Positions 28,432 to 38,967 are shown, counted from the stretch's first letter. The stretch is DNA of 64,000 nucleotides from Rhizobium sp. BT03 (GCF_030053155.1 NZ_CP125645.1:1-64000); one strand, 5' to 3'. Numbers and translations: made by a program. Notes: a model not told the origin generated them from the letters alone.

Positions 28432-29470
28432 GCGCCGCGAGCACCGCCCGCTTTACCTGCTGATCGTCACGCCCGTCATCGCCATCATAGCGGCGCTGGC
28501 GCTGGCGGGCATCCTGATCTCGATCGCCGGCGCACCTGTTCTCGATGCCTATTGGCGCATCCTGACCGGCGCCTTCGGCTCGCGGCTTTCGGCGACCGAA
28601 ACGCTGACGCGGGCAACGCCGCTGATGCTGACCGGACTTGCCGCCGCCGTCGCTTTTCGGGCGCGGCTCTGGAATATCGGCGCCGAGGGCCAGTTCTATC
28701 TCGGCGCCATCGCCGTTGCGGCGGCAAGCTCGAAACTGCTCGGCAATCTCCCGGCACCCATTCTCATTCCACTGCTGCTGCTGGTTGGTGCCATTGCCGG
28801 CATGGTGCTGATCTTGATCCCGCTTTGGCTGAGGTTGCGCTTTTCGGTCGATGAGGTCGTCACAAGCCTGCTGATGAATTTCATCGCCGTGCTGTTCGTC
28901 TCGATGCTGATAGACGGCGTGCTCAAGGATCCGCTTGCCTTCGGCTGGCCGCAGTCGCAATCCGTCAGCGATCATGCCATGCTGCCGAAGCTGATCGCCC
29001 GCTCGCGCCTGCATATCGGCCTTGCGATCGCGATCGCCTTGGCGGTCGCCGTCCACTTCGTCCAGTCCCGCACGGTCTTCGGCATGCAGTCCCGCGCAGC
29101 AGGCCTTAGTCCCGCCGGCGCGGTCTTCGCAGGCGTGCCGCTCGGCAGGACGCTGGTGAAAGTAGCCTGTGTCTCGGGCGGGCTTGCGGGCCTCGCCGGC
29201 GCGATCGAGGTGATGGGCGTCAAGGGTTATGTGACGACGGACCTGTCGCCCGGCTTCGGCTATGCCGGCATCGTCGTCGCGATGCTCGCCAATCTCAATC
29301 CGCTGGGCGTGGTCTTCGCCGCCATTTTCACGGCCACCATGTTCGTCGGCGCCGACGGCATGAGCCGCGGTCTCGGCATCCCGACCTATATTGCCGACGT
29401 CACGGTGGCGCTGTCGCTCCTGACGATGCTGATCGCCTTGTTCTTCACCCAATACAGGATCCGGCGATGA
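28421..29470 (+). CDS. BMP-type ABC transporter permease 1
   Basis: 349 aa with around ten hydrophobic segments. Branched-chain/ribose-type permease motifs include LAAAVAFRARLWNIGAEGQFYLGAIA and the later GLAGAIEVMGVKGYVTTDLSPGFGYAGIVVAMLANLNPLGVV, typical of the PnrC/YufP group. It overlaps the ATPase gene by 11 bp and the second permease by 4 bp. Confidence 0.92.
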   Translation: MRFERREHRPLYLLIVTPVIAIIAALALAGILISIAGAPVLDAYWRILTGAFGSRLSATETLTRATPLMLTGLAAAVAFRARLWNIGAEGQFYLGAIAVAAASSKLLGNLPAPILIPLLLLVGAIAGMVLILIPLWLRLRFSVDEVVTSLLMNFIAVLFVSMLIDGVLKDPLAFGWPQSQSVSDHAMLPKLIARSRLHIGLAIAIALAVAVHFVQSRTVFGMQSRAAGLSPAGAVFAGVPLGRTLVKVACVSGGLAGLAGAIEVMGVKGYVTTDLSPGFGYAGIVVAMLANLNPLGVVFAAIFTATMFVGADGMSRGLGIPTYIADVTVALSLLTMLIALFFTQYRIRR

Positions 29471-30411
29471 CGCAATTGTTCGATATCATCGCGTCTGCCG
29501 GGCTCTGGGCGGCAATCTTGCGGATCGCCACGCCGCTGATTTTCGGCACGCTCGGTGCGCTGCTCTGCGAACGGGCCGGCGTGCTCAATCTCGGCATCGA
29601 AGGCATCATGACCTTCGGCGCGATGATCGGCTGGCTTTCCGTCTATCACGGCGCCGATCTGTGGACCGGCCTGCTGATCGCCGCAATCGCCGGCGGCGCC
29701 TTCGGCCTGCTGCATGCGTCGCTGACGGTGACGCTCGGCCTGTCCCAGCACGTCTCCGGTCTCGGCGTCACGCTCTTTGCCTCCAGTTTCAGCTATTATG
29801 TCTTCCGGCTGATCGTGCCGCTTGCCAATACACCGCCCACCATCGTGCCGTTCCAGCCGATCGCCATCCCCGGTCTCTCGACGCTGCCGTTCATCGGCCC
29901 GGCCTTCTTTACGCAGACGGCGCCGACCTATCTTGCGATCCTTATCGCCCTGCTGATGGCCTATATCATCTTCCGAACGCCCGTGGGGCTTGCAATCCGC
30001 ATGACCGGCGAAAATCCGCATGCAGCCGAAGCCCAGGGCGTCAATCCGATGAAGGTGCGATACGGCGCAGTCATCATCGGCAGCGCGCTGATGGGAATGG
30101 GCGGCGCTTTCCTGACATTGTCGGCGTTCAACAGCTTTTTTCCGACCATGGTGCAGGGGCGCGGCTGGATTTGCATCGCGCTCGTCGTGTTCGCCTCCTG
30201 GCGGCCGGGCCGCGCGCTGTTCGGGGCCCTGCTCTTCGCCTTCTTCGATGCCTTTCAGCTTCGGCTGCAAACGGCGCTGAGCGGCCTCGTGCCCTATCAG
30301 CTTTTCCTGATGACGCCCTATATCCTTTCCATTGCCGCTCTTGCCATCATGGCCCGCCGCGCCCGCGTCCCGCAGGCGCTGATGCAGCCCTATCGTCGCG
30401 GTGAGCGGTGA
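29467..30411 (+). CDS. BMP-type ABC transporter permease 2
   Basis: 314 aa, YufQ/PnrD-like. The motif LLCERAGVLNLGIEGIMTFGAMIGWL corresponds to the conserved loop of the family; MTGENPHAAEAQGVNPMKVRYGAVIIGSALMGMGGAFLTL follows. Start ATG overlaps the previous stop (ATGA). Confidence 0.92.
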   Translation: MTQLFDIIASAGLWAAILRIATPLIFGTLGALLCERAGVLNLGIEGIMTFGAMIGWLSVYHGADLWTGLLIAAIAGGAFGLLHASLTVTLGLSQHVSGLGVTLFASSFSYYVFRLIVPLANTPPTIVPFQPIAIPGLSTLPFIGPAFFTQTAPTYLAILIALLMAYIIFRTPVGLAIRMTGENPHAAEAQGVNPMKVRYGAVIIGSALMGMGGAFLTLSAFNSFFPTMVQGRGWICIALVVFASWRPGRALFGALLFAFFDAFQLRLQTALSGLVPYQLFLMTPYILSIAALAIMARRARVPQALMQPYRRGER

Positions 30412-30436
30412 AGCCGCCTTTTCCAACGAGGTTCCG

Positions 30437-31726
30437 ATGTTCGATCTAATCGTCAGAAACGCAAATCTCCCCGATGGCCGAACAGGCATCGACATCGGCA
30501 TTGAGGGCGACAGGATCATGGCGGTCGAGCGCAATCTGCAGGCGCAGGCGCCGGAGGAAATCGACGCAACCGGCAGGCTGGTCAGCCCGCCTTTCGTCGA
30601 TCCGCATTTTCACATGGACGCGACGCTATCGCTCGGCCTGCCGCGGATGAATGTGTCGGGTACGCTGCTGGAAGGGATCGCGCTCTGGGGGGAGCTGCGC
30701 CCGATCGTGACCAAGGAGGAATTGGTTGACCGCGCGCTGCGCTATTGCGATCTCGCGGTCACGCAAGGCCTGCTTTTCATCCGCAGCCATGTCGATACCA
30801 GCGATCCCAGACTGGTGACCGTCGAGGCGATGATCGAGGTCCGCGAAAAGGTCGCGCCTTATATCGATCTACAACTGGTCGCCTTTCCCCAGGACGGTTA
30901 TTACCGCTCGCCGGGGGCGATCGACGCGCTCAGCCGGGCGCTCGATATGGGCGTTGACATCGTCGGCGGCATTCCTCACTTCGAACGGACGATGGGCGAC
31001 GGCACGGCGTCGGTCGAGGCGCTCTGCCGCATCGCCGCCGAGCGCGGCCTGCCGGTCGACATGCATTGCGACGAAACCGACGATCCGCTCTCGCGCCATA
31101 TCGAGACGCTGGCCGCGCAAACCATCCGCTTCGGTCTGCAAGGACGTGTCGCCGGCTCGCATCTGACCTCGATGCATTCGATGGACAATTATTATGTTTC
31201 CAAGCTCATCCCGCTGATGGCGGAGGCCGAGATCAATGTGATCCCCAATCCGCTGATCAACATCATGCTGCAGGGCCGGCACGATACCTATCCGAAACGC
31301 CGCGGCATGACCCGGGTCCGCGAGCTGATGGATGCCGGGCTGAATGTCTCCTTCGGGCACGATTGCGTCATGGATCCCTGGTATTCGATGGGGTCCGGCG
31401 ACATGCTGGAGGTCGGCCACATGGCGATCCATGTCGCACAGATGGCCGGCATCGACGACAAGAAGAAGATCTTCGCCGCGCTGACCGTCAATTCGGCGAG
31501 GACGATGGGGATTGCAGCCTATGGCCTGGAGAAGGGATGCAATGCCGACCTCGTCATCCTCCAGGCAAGCGACACGCTGGAGGCGTTGCGGCTGAAGCCC
31601 AACCGGCTGGCGGTAATCCGCCGCGGCAAGGTCATCGCCCGCTCGGCGCCGCGCATCGGCGAGCTTTTCCTGGACGGGCGCCCGACGCGGATCGACGGCG
31701 GTCGGGATTACACGCCTCATTATTGA
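30437..31726 (+). CDS. CodA-like amidohydrolase (cytosine deaminase family)
   Basis: 429 aa, aligning along its length with what I recall of E. coli CodA. Metal ligands are conserved (HFHMD, HCDE, FGHD), as are the catalytic/substrate residues of AFPQDG, HCDETDD and SHLTSMHS. One key difference: CodA reads FGHDDVFDPWY, whereas this protein reads FGHDCVMDPWY, so the Asp after the metal ligand (Asp314 of CodA) is Cys. It is probably a deaminase or hydrolase on a related ring, not necessarily cytosine. Start at 30437 behind ACGAGG; the earlier GTG at 30401 overlaps the permease gene. Confidence 0.87.
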   Translation: MFDLIVRNANLPDGRTGIDIGIEGDRIMAVERNLQAQAPEEIDATGRLVSPPFVDPHFHMDATLSLGLPRMNVSGTLLEGIALWGELRPIVTKEELVDRALRYCDLAVTQGLLFIRSHVDTSDPRLVTVEAMIEVREKVAPYIDLQLVAFPQDGYYRSPGAIDALSRALDMGVDIVGGIPHFERTMGDGTASVEALCRIAAERGLPVDMHCDETDDPLSRHIETLAAQTIRFGLQGRVAGSHLTSMHSMDNYYVSKLIPLMAEAEINVIPNPLINIMLQGRHDTYPKRRGMTRVRELMDAGLNVSFGHDCVMDPWYSMGSGDMLEVGHMAIHVAQMAGIDDKKKIFAALTVNSARTMGIAAYGLEKGCNADLVILQASDTLEALRLKPNRLAVIRRGKVIARSAPRIGELFLDGRPTRIDGGRDYTPHY

Positions 31727-31810
31727 GAGGCGGCGGAGACTTGCCGGCCTACGGGAGCGGCTTTGGATCGGAGTCAGCAATATGGGGCAGCAAAGCTGCG
31801 ACCCGCGAGA

Positions 31811-31944
31811 CTGCTGACAAAGGCCGGCCAACTCCTCTTTCGTCATGCTCGGGCTTGTCCCGAGTATCTACAGCCGGCTCAGCAGGTCCTCGGCACAAGG
31901 CCGTGGATGACGCCGAGTAAAGAACGAGGCTTTCAACAAACTGA
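31811..31944. repeat. Intergenic repeat, copy 1 (about 130 bp)
   Basis: This stretch matches 46591-46722 in the same orientation with scattered differences; the core TCGTCATGCTCGGGC through CTCGGCACAAGGCCG is nearly identical. It contains small inverted repeats (CTCGGGC...GTCCCGAG). It lies between the convergent deaminase and RraA-like genes. It looks like a dispersed rhizobial intergenic repeat; a family name cannot be given without a search. Confidence 0.75.
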
Positions 31945-31990
31945 GGGGTCGCGAAGCCGCAGCCCCCTTCAATCCGTCTTATTCAGAGGC

Positions 31991-32689
31991 CTATTTCTTC
32001 GAAGTCTCGTAGAGCGCCCTGGTGTCGGCGTTCATCGGATAGAGGCCGGGCAGCGGCACGCCGTCATCGATCCTGGCCATGATCCAGGCTTCCATGCGCT
32101 CCTGTTCCGGCGCTTCATCAAGCACGGTGTCCAGGAGATCGGCTGGGATCAGCACCGCGCCGTCCTCGTCGACGACGATGATGTCATCGGGGAAGACCGC
32201 GACGCCGCCGCAACCGATCGGCTGCTGCCAGGCGACGAATGTGAGGCCGGCGACCGAAGGGGGAGCTGCGACGCCGCGGCACCAGACCGGCAGGCGGCTG
32301 TCGAGTACACCGGCGAGGTCGCGCACGACGCCGTCGGTGACGAGGGCCGCGACACCGCGCTTCTGCATGCGAGCGCAGAGGATATCGCCGAAAATGCCGG
32401 CATCGGTGACACCCATCGCATCGACGACCGCAACGCAACCTTCAGGCATCGCCTCGATTGCGGCACGAGTCGAGATCGGCGAGGCCCAGGATGCGGGTGT
32501 CGCCAGATCTTCACGGGCCGGAACGAAGCGCAGGGTGAAGGCCGGGCCGACGATGCGCGGCTGGCCGGGCTTCAACGGAACGGCGCCGCGAATCCAGACG
32601 TTCCGCAGTCCCTTCTTCAGAAGAACGGTCGTCAGGGTTGCCGTCGAGACGGTGTTGAGGGTTGCTATCGCTTGAGCGTCGAGGGCCAT
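31991..32689 (-). CDS. RraA-like / 4-hydroxy-4-methyl-2-oxoglutarate aldolase-type protein
   Basis: 232 aa. The RraA/HMG-aldolase fold is indicated by ATLTTVLLKKGLRNVWIRG near the N-terminus, VVDAMGVTDAGIFGDILCARMQKRGVAALVTDGVVRDL (with the G-x-x-R-D metal/substrate motif) and DDIIVVDEDGAVLIPADL. Family members cleave or decarboxylate 2-oxoacids; others bind RNase E. Next to a dehydrogenase and a LysR regulator, the metabolic role is more likely. Encoded 25 bp after the SDR gene. Confidence 0.85.
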   Translation of the reverse strand: MALDAQAIATLNTVSTATLTTVLLKKGLRNVWIRGAVPLKPGQPRIVGPAFTLRFVPAREDLATPASWASPISTRAAIEAMPEGCVAVVDAMGVTDAGIFGDILCARMQKRGVAALVTDGVVRDLAGVLDSRLPVWCRGVAAPPSVAGLTFVAWQQPIGCGGVAVFPDDIIVVDEDGAVLIPADLLDTVLDEAPEQERMEAWIMARIDDGVPLPGLYPMNADTRALYETSKK

Positions 32690-32714
32690 GGTATCGTTTC
32701 CAATCGGGTTTCGT

Positions 32715-33500
32715 TCAGATGCTCTGGATCATGCCGCCGTCGACGCGGATTACCGATCCGGTCAGATAGGAGGCGGGTTCGCTCGCCAGGAAGGCGACGA
32801 CATTGCCGTATTCTTCCGGCCGGCCATAACGGCCGAGCGGAATGCCGCCGGTACTCTCAGTGATGACGTCATCGATGGATCGGTTTTCGCGCTTGGCCTT
32901 CTGCTCATCGAGGAAGGTGATGCGGCCGGTGGCGATGCGGCCCGGCAGAACGATGTTGACGGTGATGCCGTCGCGGCCGACCTCGCGCGCCAAGGTTTTC
33001 GACCATCCCACCAGCGACAGGCGCAACGCGTTCGAGATGCCGAGATTGGGGATCGGCGCGACCACGCCCGACGAGGTCGAGGTGACGATGCGCCCCCATT
33101 TGCGCGCCCGCATCCCAGGCAGGACACGATCGGCTATCGAGATGACGGAGAGCACCATGCTCTGGAAATACCGGTTCCAGATATCAGCGTCCTGGCCGGA
33201 GACCGTGGTCGGCGGCGGGCCGCCGGTATTGTTGATGAGGATATCGACCGGTCCGAAGTCACGTTCGATTGCTGCGACCTGCGCATCGATCGAGGCGAGA
33301 TCGGCAAGGTCCCATTGCAGCGCCAGCGCCTTGCCGCCTTCGGATTCGATTGCGGCTGCGGTCTTTTGCGCGGCGGCGAGATCGATATCCGCAGCGGCAA
33401 TTCTGGCGCCTTCGCTCGCAAGCCTGGCGGCGATCGCACTGCCCAGTCCGCCGCCGGCGCCAAGCACCAGGGCCGTCTTGTCCGTGAGGCCAAAATCCAT
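32715..33500 (-). CDS. Short-chain dehydrogenase/reductase
   Basis: 261 aa. The nucleotide motif is LVLGAGGGLGSAIAARL, and DILINNTGGPPP replaces the usual NNAG. The catalytic Ser is in STSSGVVAPIPNLGISNALRLSLVGWSKTLA, where the normal YxxxK Tyr is at an Ile/Ser position (LGISNALR); this divergence is worth noting. The C-terminus is YLTGSVIRVDGGMIQSI. Such SDRs with altered active sites occur among 3-oxoacyl reductase-like proteins. Start behind GAGGAGACGAG; it heads the small operon with the RraA-like gene and diverges from LysR. Confidence 0.86.
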   Translation of the reverse strand: MDFGLTDKTALVLGAGGGLGSAIAARLASEGARIAAADIDLAAAQKTAAAIESEGGKALALQWDLADLASIDAQVAAIERDFGPVDILINNTGGPPPTTVSGQDADIWNRYFQSMVLSVISIADRVLPGMRARKWGRIVTSTSSGVVAPIPNLGISNALRLSLVGWSKTLAREVGRDGITVNIVLPGRIATGRITFLDEQKAKRENRSIDDVITESTGGIPLGRYGRPEEYGNVVAFLASEPASYLTGSVIRVDGGMIQSI

Positions 33501-33581
33501 GTCGCTCGTCTCCTCATAGGGTCGAGCCATCTTTCGGAGCATCGGACTGTAAATAAAATATCGCTTTTGCTTCGTTCAGGA

Positions 33582-33596
33582 GATAGAAAAACTATC
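33582..33596 (+). promoter_or_regulatory. Inverted repeat at the LysR start
   Basis: GATAG and CTATC arms separated by AAAAA lie between the Shine-Dalgarno (CAGGAG) and the LysR ATG. Position suggests autoregulation or a small hairpin; only symmetry supports it. Confidence 0.3.
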
Positions 33597-33597
33597 G

Positions 33598-34470
33598 ATG
33601 GACACGCGTTTTCTCGAAACCTTCATTGTCGTTGCCGAGCGGCACTCGCTGGCGCAGGCCGCCCAGCGGCTGAACCTGACGCCGGCCGCCGTCGCCCAGC
33701 GCATCCGTGCGTTGGAGGCCGAATTGGGGGTACGGCTGCTGGTGCGTTCCGGCCGCGTCATGCGGCCGACCGAGGCGGGTTTTGCCATTCTCGAACGCTG
33801 CAGGGACCTGGTGCGCGATACACGCGACCTGAAAGCGATGGCCGGTACCGCAACGATCTCGGGCGAGATGCGGCTCGGCGCGATCAACACGGCTCTGACG
33901 GGTCTTGTTCCCGACATTCTCCACCGCCTTGCCCAGGATTTTCCGCTGATCGAGATCTTCATCCGGCCGGGCGCTTCGATGGATCTCTATACCGAGGTTC
34001 TGAACGGCGCGCTGGATGCGGCCTTCATCATCGAACCGCGATTTCCGATGCAGAAGACGTTGACCTTCAATACGCTGCGCCAGGAACCCCTCGTGCTGAT
34101 CGCGCCGCGAGGCTTCCAGGGGGCCGATCCGCTCGAGCTGCTGAGGACCCAACCCTTCATCCGCTACGATCGCAACCAATGGGGCGGCCATATCGCCGAC
34201 GAATATCTGCGCGAGATCGGCATTCGCCCCATCGAGCGTTATGAACTCGACGCGCTCGAGGCGATCGCGGTGATGGTCAATCGCGGTCTCGGGATCTCGA
34301 TTGTGCCGGATTGGGCGCCGCCATGGCCGGCTGGGCTCGATATCGTCAAGCTGCCCCTGCCGCGTGCGTCGGCCATGCGCACGGTCGGCATTGTCGCGAC
34401 GCGTTCATCGCCGCGGGCAAACCTCATCGCCGCACTTCTGCAAACCAGCCGCGCGGCGATGGAGGCCTGA
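33598..34470 (+). CDS. LysR-family transcriptional regulator
   Basis: 290 aa. The N-terminal helix-turn-helix (FLETFIVVAERHSLAQAAQRLNLTPAAVAQRIRALEAELGVRLLVR) is canonical. The ligand domain includes GEMRLGAINTALTGLVPDIL and AIAVMVNRGLGISIVPDWAPP. It is divergent from the SDR/RraA operon and probably controls it. The nearby CodA/BMP operon may belong to the same regulon. Confidence 0.92.
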   Translation: MDTRFLETFIVVAERHSLAQAAQRLNLTPAAVAQRIRALEAELGVRLLVRSGRVMRPTEAGFAILERCRDLVRDTRDLKAMAGTATISGEMRLGAINTALTGLVPDILHRLAQDFPLIEIFIRPGASMDLYTEVLNGALDAAFIIEPRFPMQKTLTFNTLRQEPLVLIAPRGFQGADPLELLRTQPFIRYDRNQWGGHIADEYLREIGIRPIERYELDALEAIAVMVNRGLGISIVPDWAPPWPAGLDIVKLPLPRASAMRTVGIVATRSSPRANLIAALLQTSRAAMEA

Positions 34471-34474
34471 TGGC

Positions 34475-34984
34475 TCAGGCGATCTTCTGACGAACCGGCA
34501 GTTTCCAGCCGGGCCGGACGAAGTGGCAGGTATAGCCGTTCGGGATCCGCTCCAGATAGTCCTGGTGCTCGGGCTCGGCCTCCCAGAAATCGCCGACCGG
34601 CACGACTTCGGTGACGACCTTGCCGGGCCACAGGCCCGATGCGTCGACATCGGCGATCGTATCCCTGGCGACACGCTCCTGCTCGGGGCTGGTATAGAAG
34701 ATCGCCGAGCGATAGCTCGTGCCGACGTCGTTGCCCTGGCGGTTGCGCGTGCTCGGATCGTGGATCTGGAAGAAGAATTCGAGGATGTCGCGATAGCTGA
34801 TCCTGGCGGGATCGAAGATGATTTCGATCGCTTCGGCATGGGTTCCGTGGTTGCGGTAGGTGGCGTTCGGTACGTCGCCGCCGGTGTAGCCGACGCGGGT
34901 CGAGATCACGCCCTTATACCGGCGGATGAGGTCCTGCATGCCCCAGAAGCAGCCGCCGGCGAGCACTGCACGTTCTTCGGTCAT
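34475..34984 (-). CDS. msrA: Peptide methionine sulfoxide reductase MsrA
   Basis: 169 aa. The catalytic motif GCFWGMQD holds the active cysteine, followed by [51 protein letters not shown] and the C-terminal [17 protein letters not shown]. It reduces methionine-S-sulfoxide in oxidised proteins. The start MTEERAV is preceded by AAGGAGACACC; the longer frame adds 51 residues without conservation. Convergent with LysR, so it is not part of that circuit. Confidence 0.95.
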   Translation of the reverse strand: MTEERAVLAGGCFWGMQDLIRRYKGVISTRVGYTGGDVPNATYRNHGTHAEAIEIIFDPARISYRDILEFFFQIHDPSTRNRQGNDVGTSYRSAIFYTSPEQERVARDTIADVDASGLWPGKVVTEVVPVGDFWEAEPEHQDYLERIPNGYTCHFVRPGWKLPVRQKIA

Positions 34985-35078
34985 TGGGTGTCTCCTTGTT
35001 TCCCGGGAGATAGTGTTTCCAACCGCCGATTTCCATACGGCGCAGCAGGTACTGTCGTGCAATTCCTTCGTCGCCGCT

Positions 35079-35912
35079 TCAGCCCTTGATCTCGAAGCCT
35101 TCCTTGAGCCAGGGGTGCAGTACCTTGCTGGCGGCAAGGATATCGCCGGGGCCTTTGACTTCTGCGCCGGAAAATCGGGTGACGATGCCGCCCGCCTCCT
35201 CGACCATCAGCGCCGAGGCGCCGAAATCGTGGATCGAAAGCCCGTCCTCGAAGAATCCATCCAGCCGGCCGCAGGCGACATAGGCGATCGACAAAGCCGC
35301 CGAGCCGAGGCGGCGCACGCCCGCCGTATTGGCTATCAGCCGTTTGATCGCGTCGAAATAGGTCTCTTCCGCAACCGCCTTGACCTGGCCGGGGATCGGC
35401 AGGCCGGCACCGATAAGCACGTTCTCGACGTCGCCGACATCGGCGCAGCTGATGCGCTCGCCATCGAGATAGGCGCCGCCGCCGCGCTCGGCGCTGAACA
35501 ACTCGTCCTGCATGGCGTCATAGACGACGCCGGCGACGAGCCTGCCGCCTTCGGCGATCGCGATCGTCATGCCGAAATGCGGGAGGCCCCAGGCGTAGTT
35601 GGTGGTGCCGTCGATCGGGTCGATGTAGATGATCGGCGTGTCCGGTCCGCCCATGCGGTTGCCGACGGCTTCCTCGCCCTGGATGGCGTAATCCGGGAAG
35701 GCCTTGGTCATTTCGTCGACGATGATCCGCTCGACGGCGACATCGATCTCGGTCTGATAGTCGCGCGGCGCCTTGGCCAGCATTTCCGCCGACGTCCGCC
35801 GCCGAAGCGAGGCGCGGGCGGTTTCGCCCGCCTTCAGGACCGTTTCGGCCAGCACGACGAGGCGGGGCGACGTGGCCGGCGAAAGACGCGCTGATATCGG
35901 GGAGGATGCCAT
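35079..35912 (-). CDS. Inositol-monophosphatase-family phosphatase
   Basis: 277 aa. The metal-binding motifs of the IMPase superfamily are present: the GEEAV Glu ([12 protein letters not shown]), [17 protein letters not shown], and the second-domain Asp in [18 protein letters not shown]. Substrates of this group include inositol phosphates, histidinol phosphate and 3'-phosphoadenosine 5'-phosphate. The gene lies 112 bp behind the sugar ATPase gene on the same strand and may be co-transcribed with that operon. The start is uncertain because no strong ribosome site is seen. Confidence 0.88.
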   Translation of the reverse strand: MASSPISARLSPATSPRLVVLAETVLKAGETARASLRRRTSAEMLAKAPRDYQTEIDVAVERIIVDEMTKAFPDYAIQGEEAVGNRMGGPDTPIIYIDPIDGTTNYAWGLPHFGMTIAIAEGGRLVAGVVYDAMQDELFSAERGGGAYLDGERISCADVGDVENVLIGAGLPIPGQVKAVAEETYFDAIKRLIANTAGVRRLGSAALSIAYVACGRLDGFFEDGLSIHDFGASALMVEEAGGIVTRFSGAEVKGPGDILAASKVLHPWLKEGFEIKG

Positions 35913-36024
35913 GAGAAGATCCGGATGCTGCAGATGTGACGGAAATGACTCGTGCGGAAGCAATCCCTTCGCAGAGGCCGATGATGGTTTTATGAAGCTG
36001 ACCGCCGCCCCTGTCCACCGGTTG

Positions 36025-37091
<1,067 letters not shown>

Positions 37092-37095
<4 letters not shown>

Positions 37096-37919
37096 TTGAG
37101 GGCTCCAGAGGTGAGGCCGGATACGATGCGGCGCTGCAAGAGAACGAAGATGGCAAGGATCGGCGTCACATACATCGTCGCGTAGGCCATGATGTTGTTC
37201 CACTCGTTGGTGTTCGGCCCCATGAAGGAGTTGAGACCGACGCTTGCCGGCTGAAGGTCGACCGCCTGGATCATCGACTTCGAATAGACGAATTCGCCGA
37301 AGGCCTGCATGAAGATCAGGATGGCGCTGACGAGAATGCCGTTGCGGGCGAGCGGCAGCACGATGTTGAAGAAGGCGCCGACGCGGGAATTACCGTCGAC
37401 GAGGGCCGCCTCTTCCAACTCCTGGGGAACGCTCATGAAGGTGGCGCGCACCAGGATGACGAAGAAAGGCATGCTCTTGGCCGCGACCGCGATGATGACG
37501 GCAAGCCTGGGATAAGAGAGCATGCCGATCTGCGAGAATCCGACGAAGATCGGCGTGATCATCAGCGAGGCCGGCAGGACCTGCAGCATCAGGATCAGGA
37601 ACAAGCCGATGTCCACCCAGACGTTGCGGTATCTGGCCAGCACATAGGCGCAGCCGACGCCGAGCACGGTGATCAGCGCCATGGAACCGAGAGCGATGAC
37701 CAGCGAATTCCAGAGGTAGCGGCCCATGTCGCGGCTTTCCCAGACATAGGTGTAGGTGCCCCATTGGGGTGCTGCCGGCCAGAAGCTCGGCGGGGTGGCG
37801 AACATTTCCGAGCCGCTTTTCAGTGCGGTGATGTACATCCAATAGAGCGGGAAGAGATAGATCGCCGCCATGACGATCGATATTGCCAGCATCAGCCGGT
37901 CGCGATTGGTCGTCGTCAT
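37092..37919 (-). CDS. Sugar ABC transporter permease, MalG type (second system)
   Basis: 275 aa, six membrane segments. The EAA loop reads QELEEAALVDGNSRVGAFFNIVLPLARNG, and the C-terminus RRIVSGLTSGALK is typical of MalG-type proteins. Overlaps both neighbours by 4 bp. Confidence 0.93.
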
Positions 37920-38818
37920 CCGCGCACCTCGTGACGTGTGGAGCGGACATAGACGACGGAGGCGAACATGACGAAGACGATCATGATGACGGAGATCGTC
38001 GCGCCCTTGGCGAAGTCGTATTGGCGGAAGGAAAGGTCCCAGGCCCAATATTGGGTGACGTTAGAGGAATTGTTCGGCCCGCCCGAGGTGATCGCGGCGA
38101 AGAGATCGAACTGCTGCAGTGTGAAGATCAGGCCGAGCGCGATGATGGCGCCGATGGTCGAGCGCATCATCGGCAGTGTGATCGTCCAGAACCGCTGCCA
38201 GACATTGGCGCCGTCCAGTTCGGCCGCTTCGTAGAGATCGGCGGGAATGCCGGCAAGGCCGACGGACAGCAGGATCATGTTGAACGACGTGCCGAGCCAG
38301 ATATTGGCGATGATCACGGCATAGAGCGAATAATGCGGGTCCGAGCGCCAGAAGATGTTGCCGGAGATGATGCCGCTTTCCCTGAGGATGAAGTTCAGCA
38401 CGCCGAAATCACCGGAGAGAATCCAGTTCCAGATGGCGCCGACGACGAGGCCGGGCATCACCCAGGAGACGAGGAACAGGCCGCGCATCCATGAGGCGCC
38501 GGGAAAATTGACCCAGAAGAACAGCGCCAGCCCGAAGCCGATCAGGAACTGGCCGGCGATCGAGCCGGTGACGAAGATGACGGTATTGTAGAGGATAGGC
38601 AGCGTTTCCGGCTGCGCGAAAAGGTCGGTATAATTCTTGAAGCCGACGAAGGGGCGCGAGAAGGTCCCGAGGCTGAACATGTCGACCTCCTGGAAACTCA
38701 TCACCACATTGTAGATGAGCGGCAGGCCCGCCATCAGGAACAGAAAGCCGAGCGGGAAAGCGACGAGCACGATATCGAAACCGCGGCCGTCTCTGACGCT
38801 CATCAGGATCCTCTTCAT
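37916..38818 (-). CDS. Sugar ABC transporter permease, MalF type (second system)
   Basis: 300 aa, six membrane segments. The coupling loop is DLYEAAELDGANVWQRFWTITLPMMRSTI. Shine-Dalgarno GGAGGACGC. It is separated from the binding-protein gene by 270 bp that contain two facing palindromic repeats, so its expression relative to the binding protein may be tuned by mRNA processing. Confidence 0.93.
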   Translation of the reverse strand: MKRILMSVRDGRGFDIVLVAFPLGFLFLMAGLPLIYNVVMSFQEVDMFSLGTFSRPFVGFKNYTDLFAQPETLPILYNTVIFVTGSIAGQFLIGFGLALFFWVNFPGASWMRGLFLVSWVMPGLVVGAIWNWILSGDFGVLNFILRESGIISGNIFWRSDPHYSLYAVIIANIWLGTSFNMILLSVGLAGIPADLYEAAELDGANVWQRFWTITLPMMRSTIGAIIALGLIFTLQQFDLFAAITSGGPNNSSNVTQYWAWDLSFRQYDFAKGATISVIMIVFVMFASVVYVRSTRHEVRG

Positions 38819-38918
38819 GCGTCCTCCGATGTGCTCCGATCGGGGCCGCCTGGCGCTTGATGCGAGAAGACGGCCCCCGCCGGGAGGAAATGGTTGATGG
38901 CCTTCGCCATCGATGGGT

Positions 38919-38967
38919 AGTCCCCTTCTCCCCAGCGGGGAGAAGGTGGCGGCAGCCGGATGAGGGG
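38919..38967. repeat. RIME-like palindromic element, copy 1
   Basis: CCTTCTCCCC and GGGGAGAAGG pair around a 3-nt loop, followed by a GGCGGCAGCCGG segment and GATGAGGGG. This matches the general pattern of rhizobial intergenic mosaic elements. It is inverted relative to the copy at 39031-39080. Confidence 0.7.
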
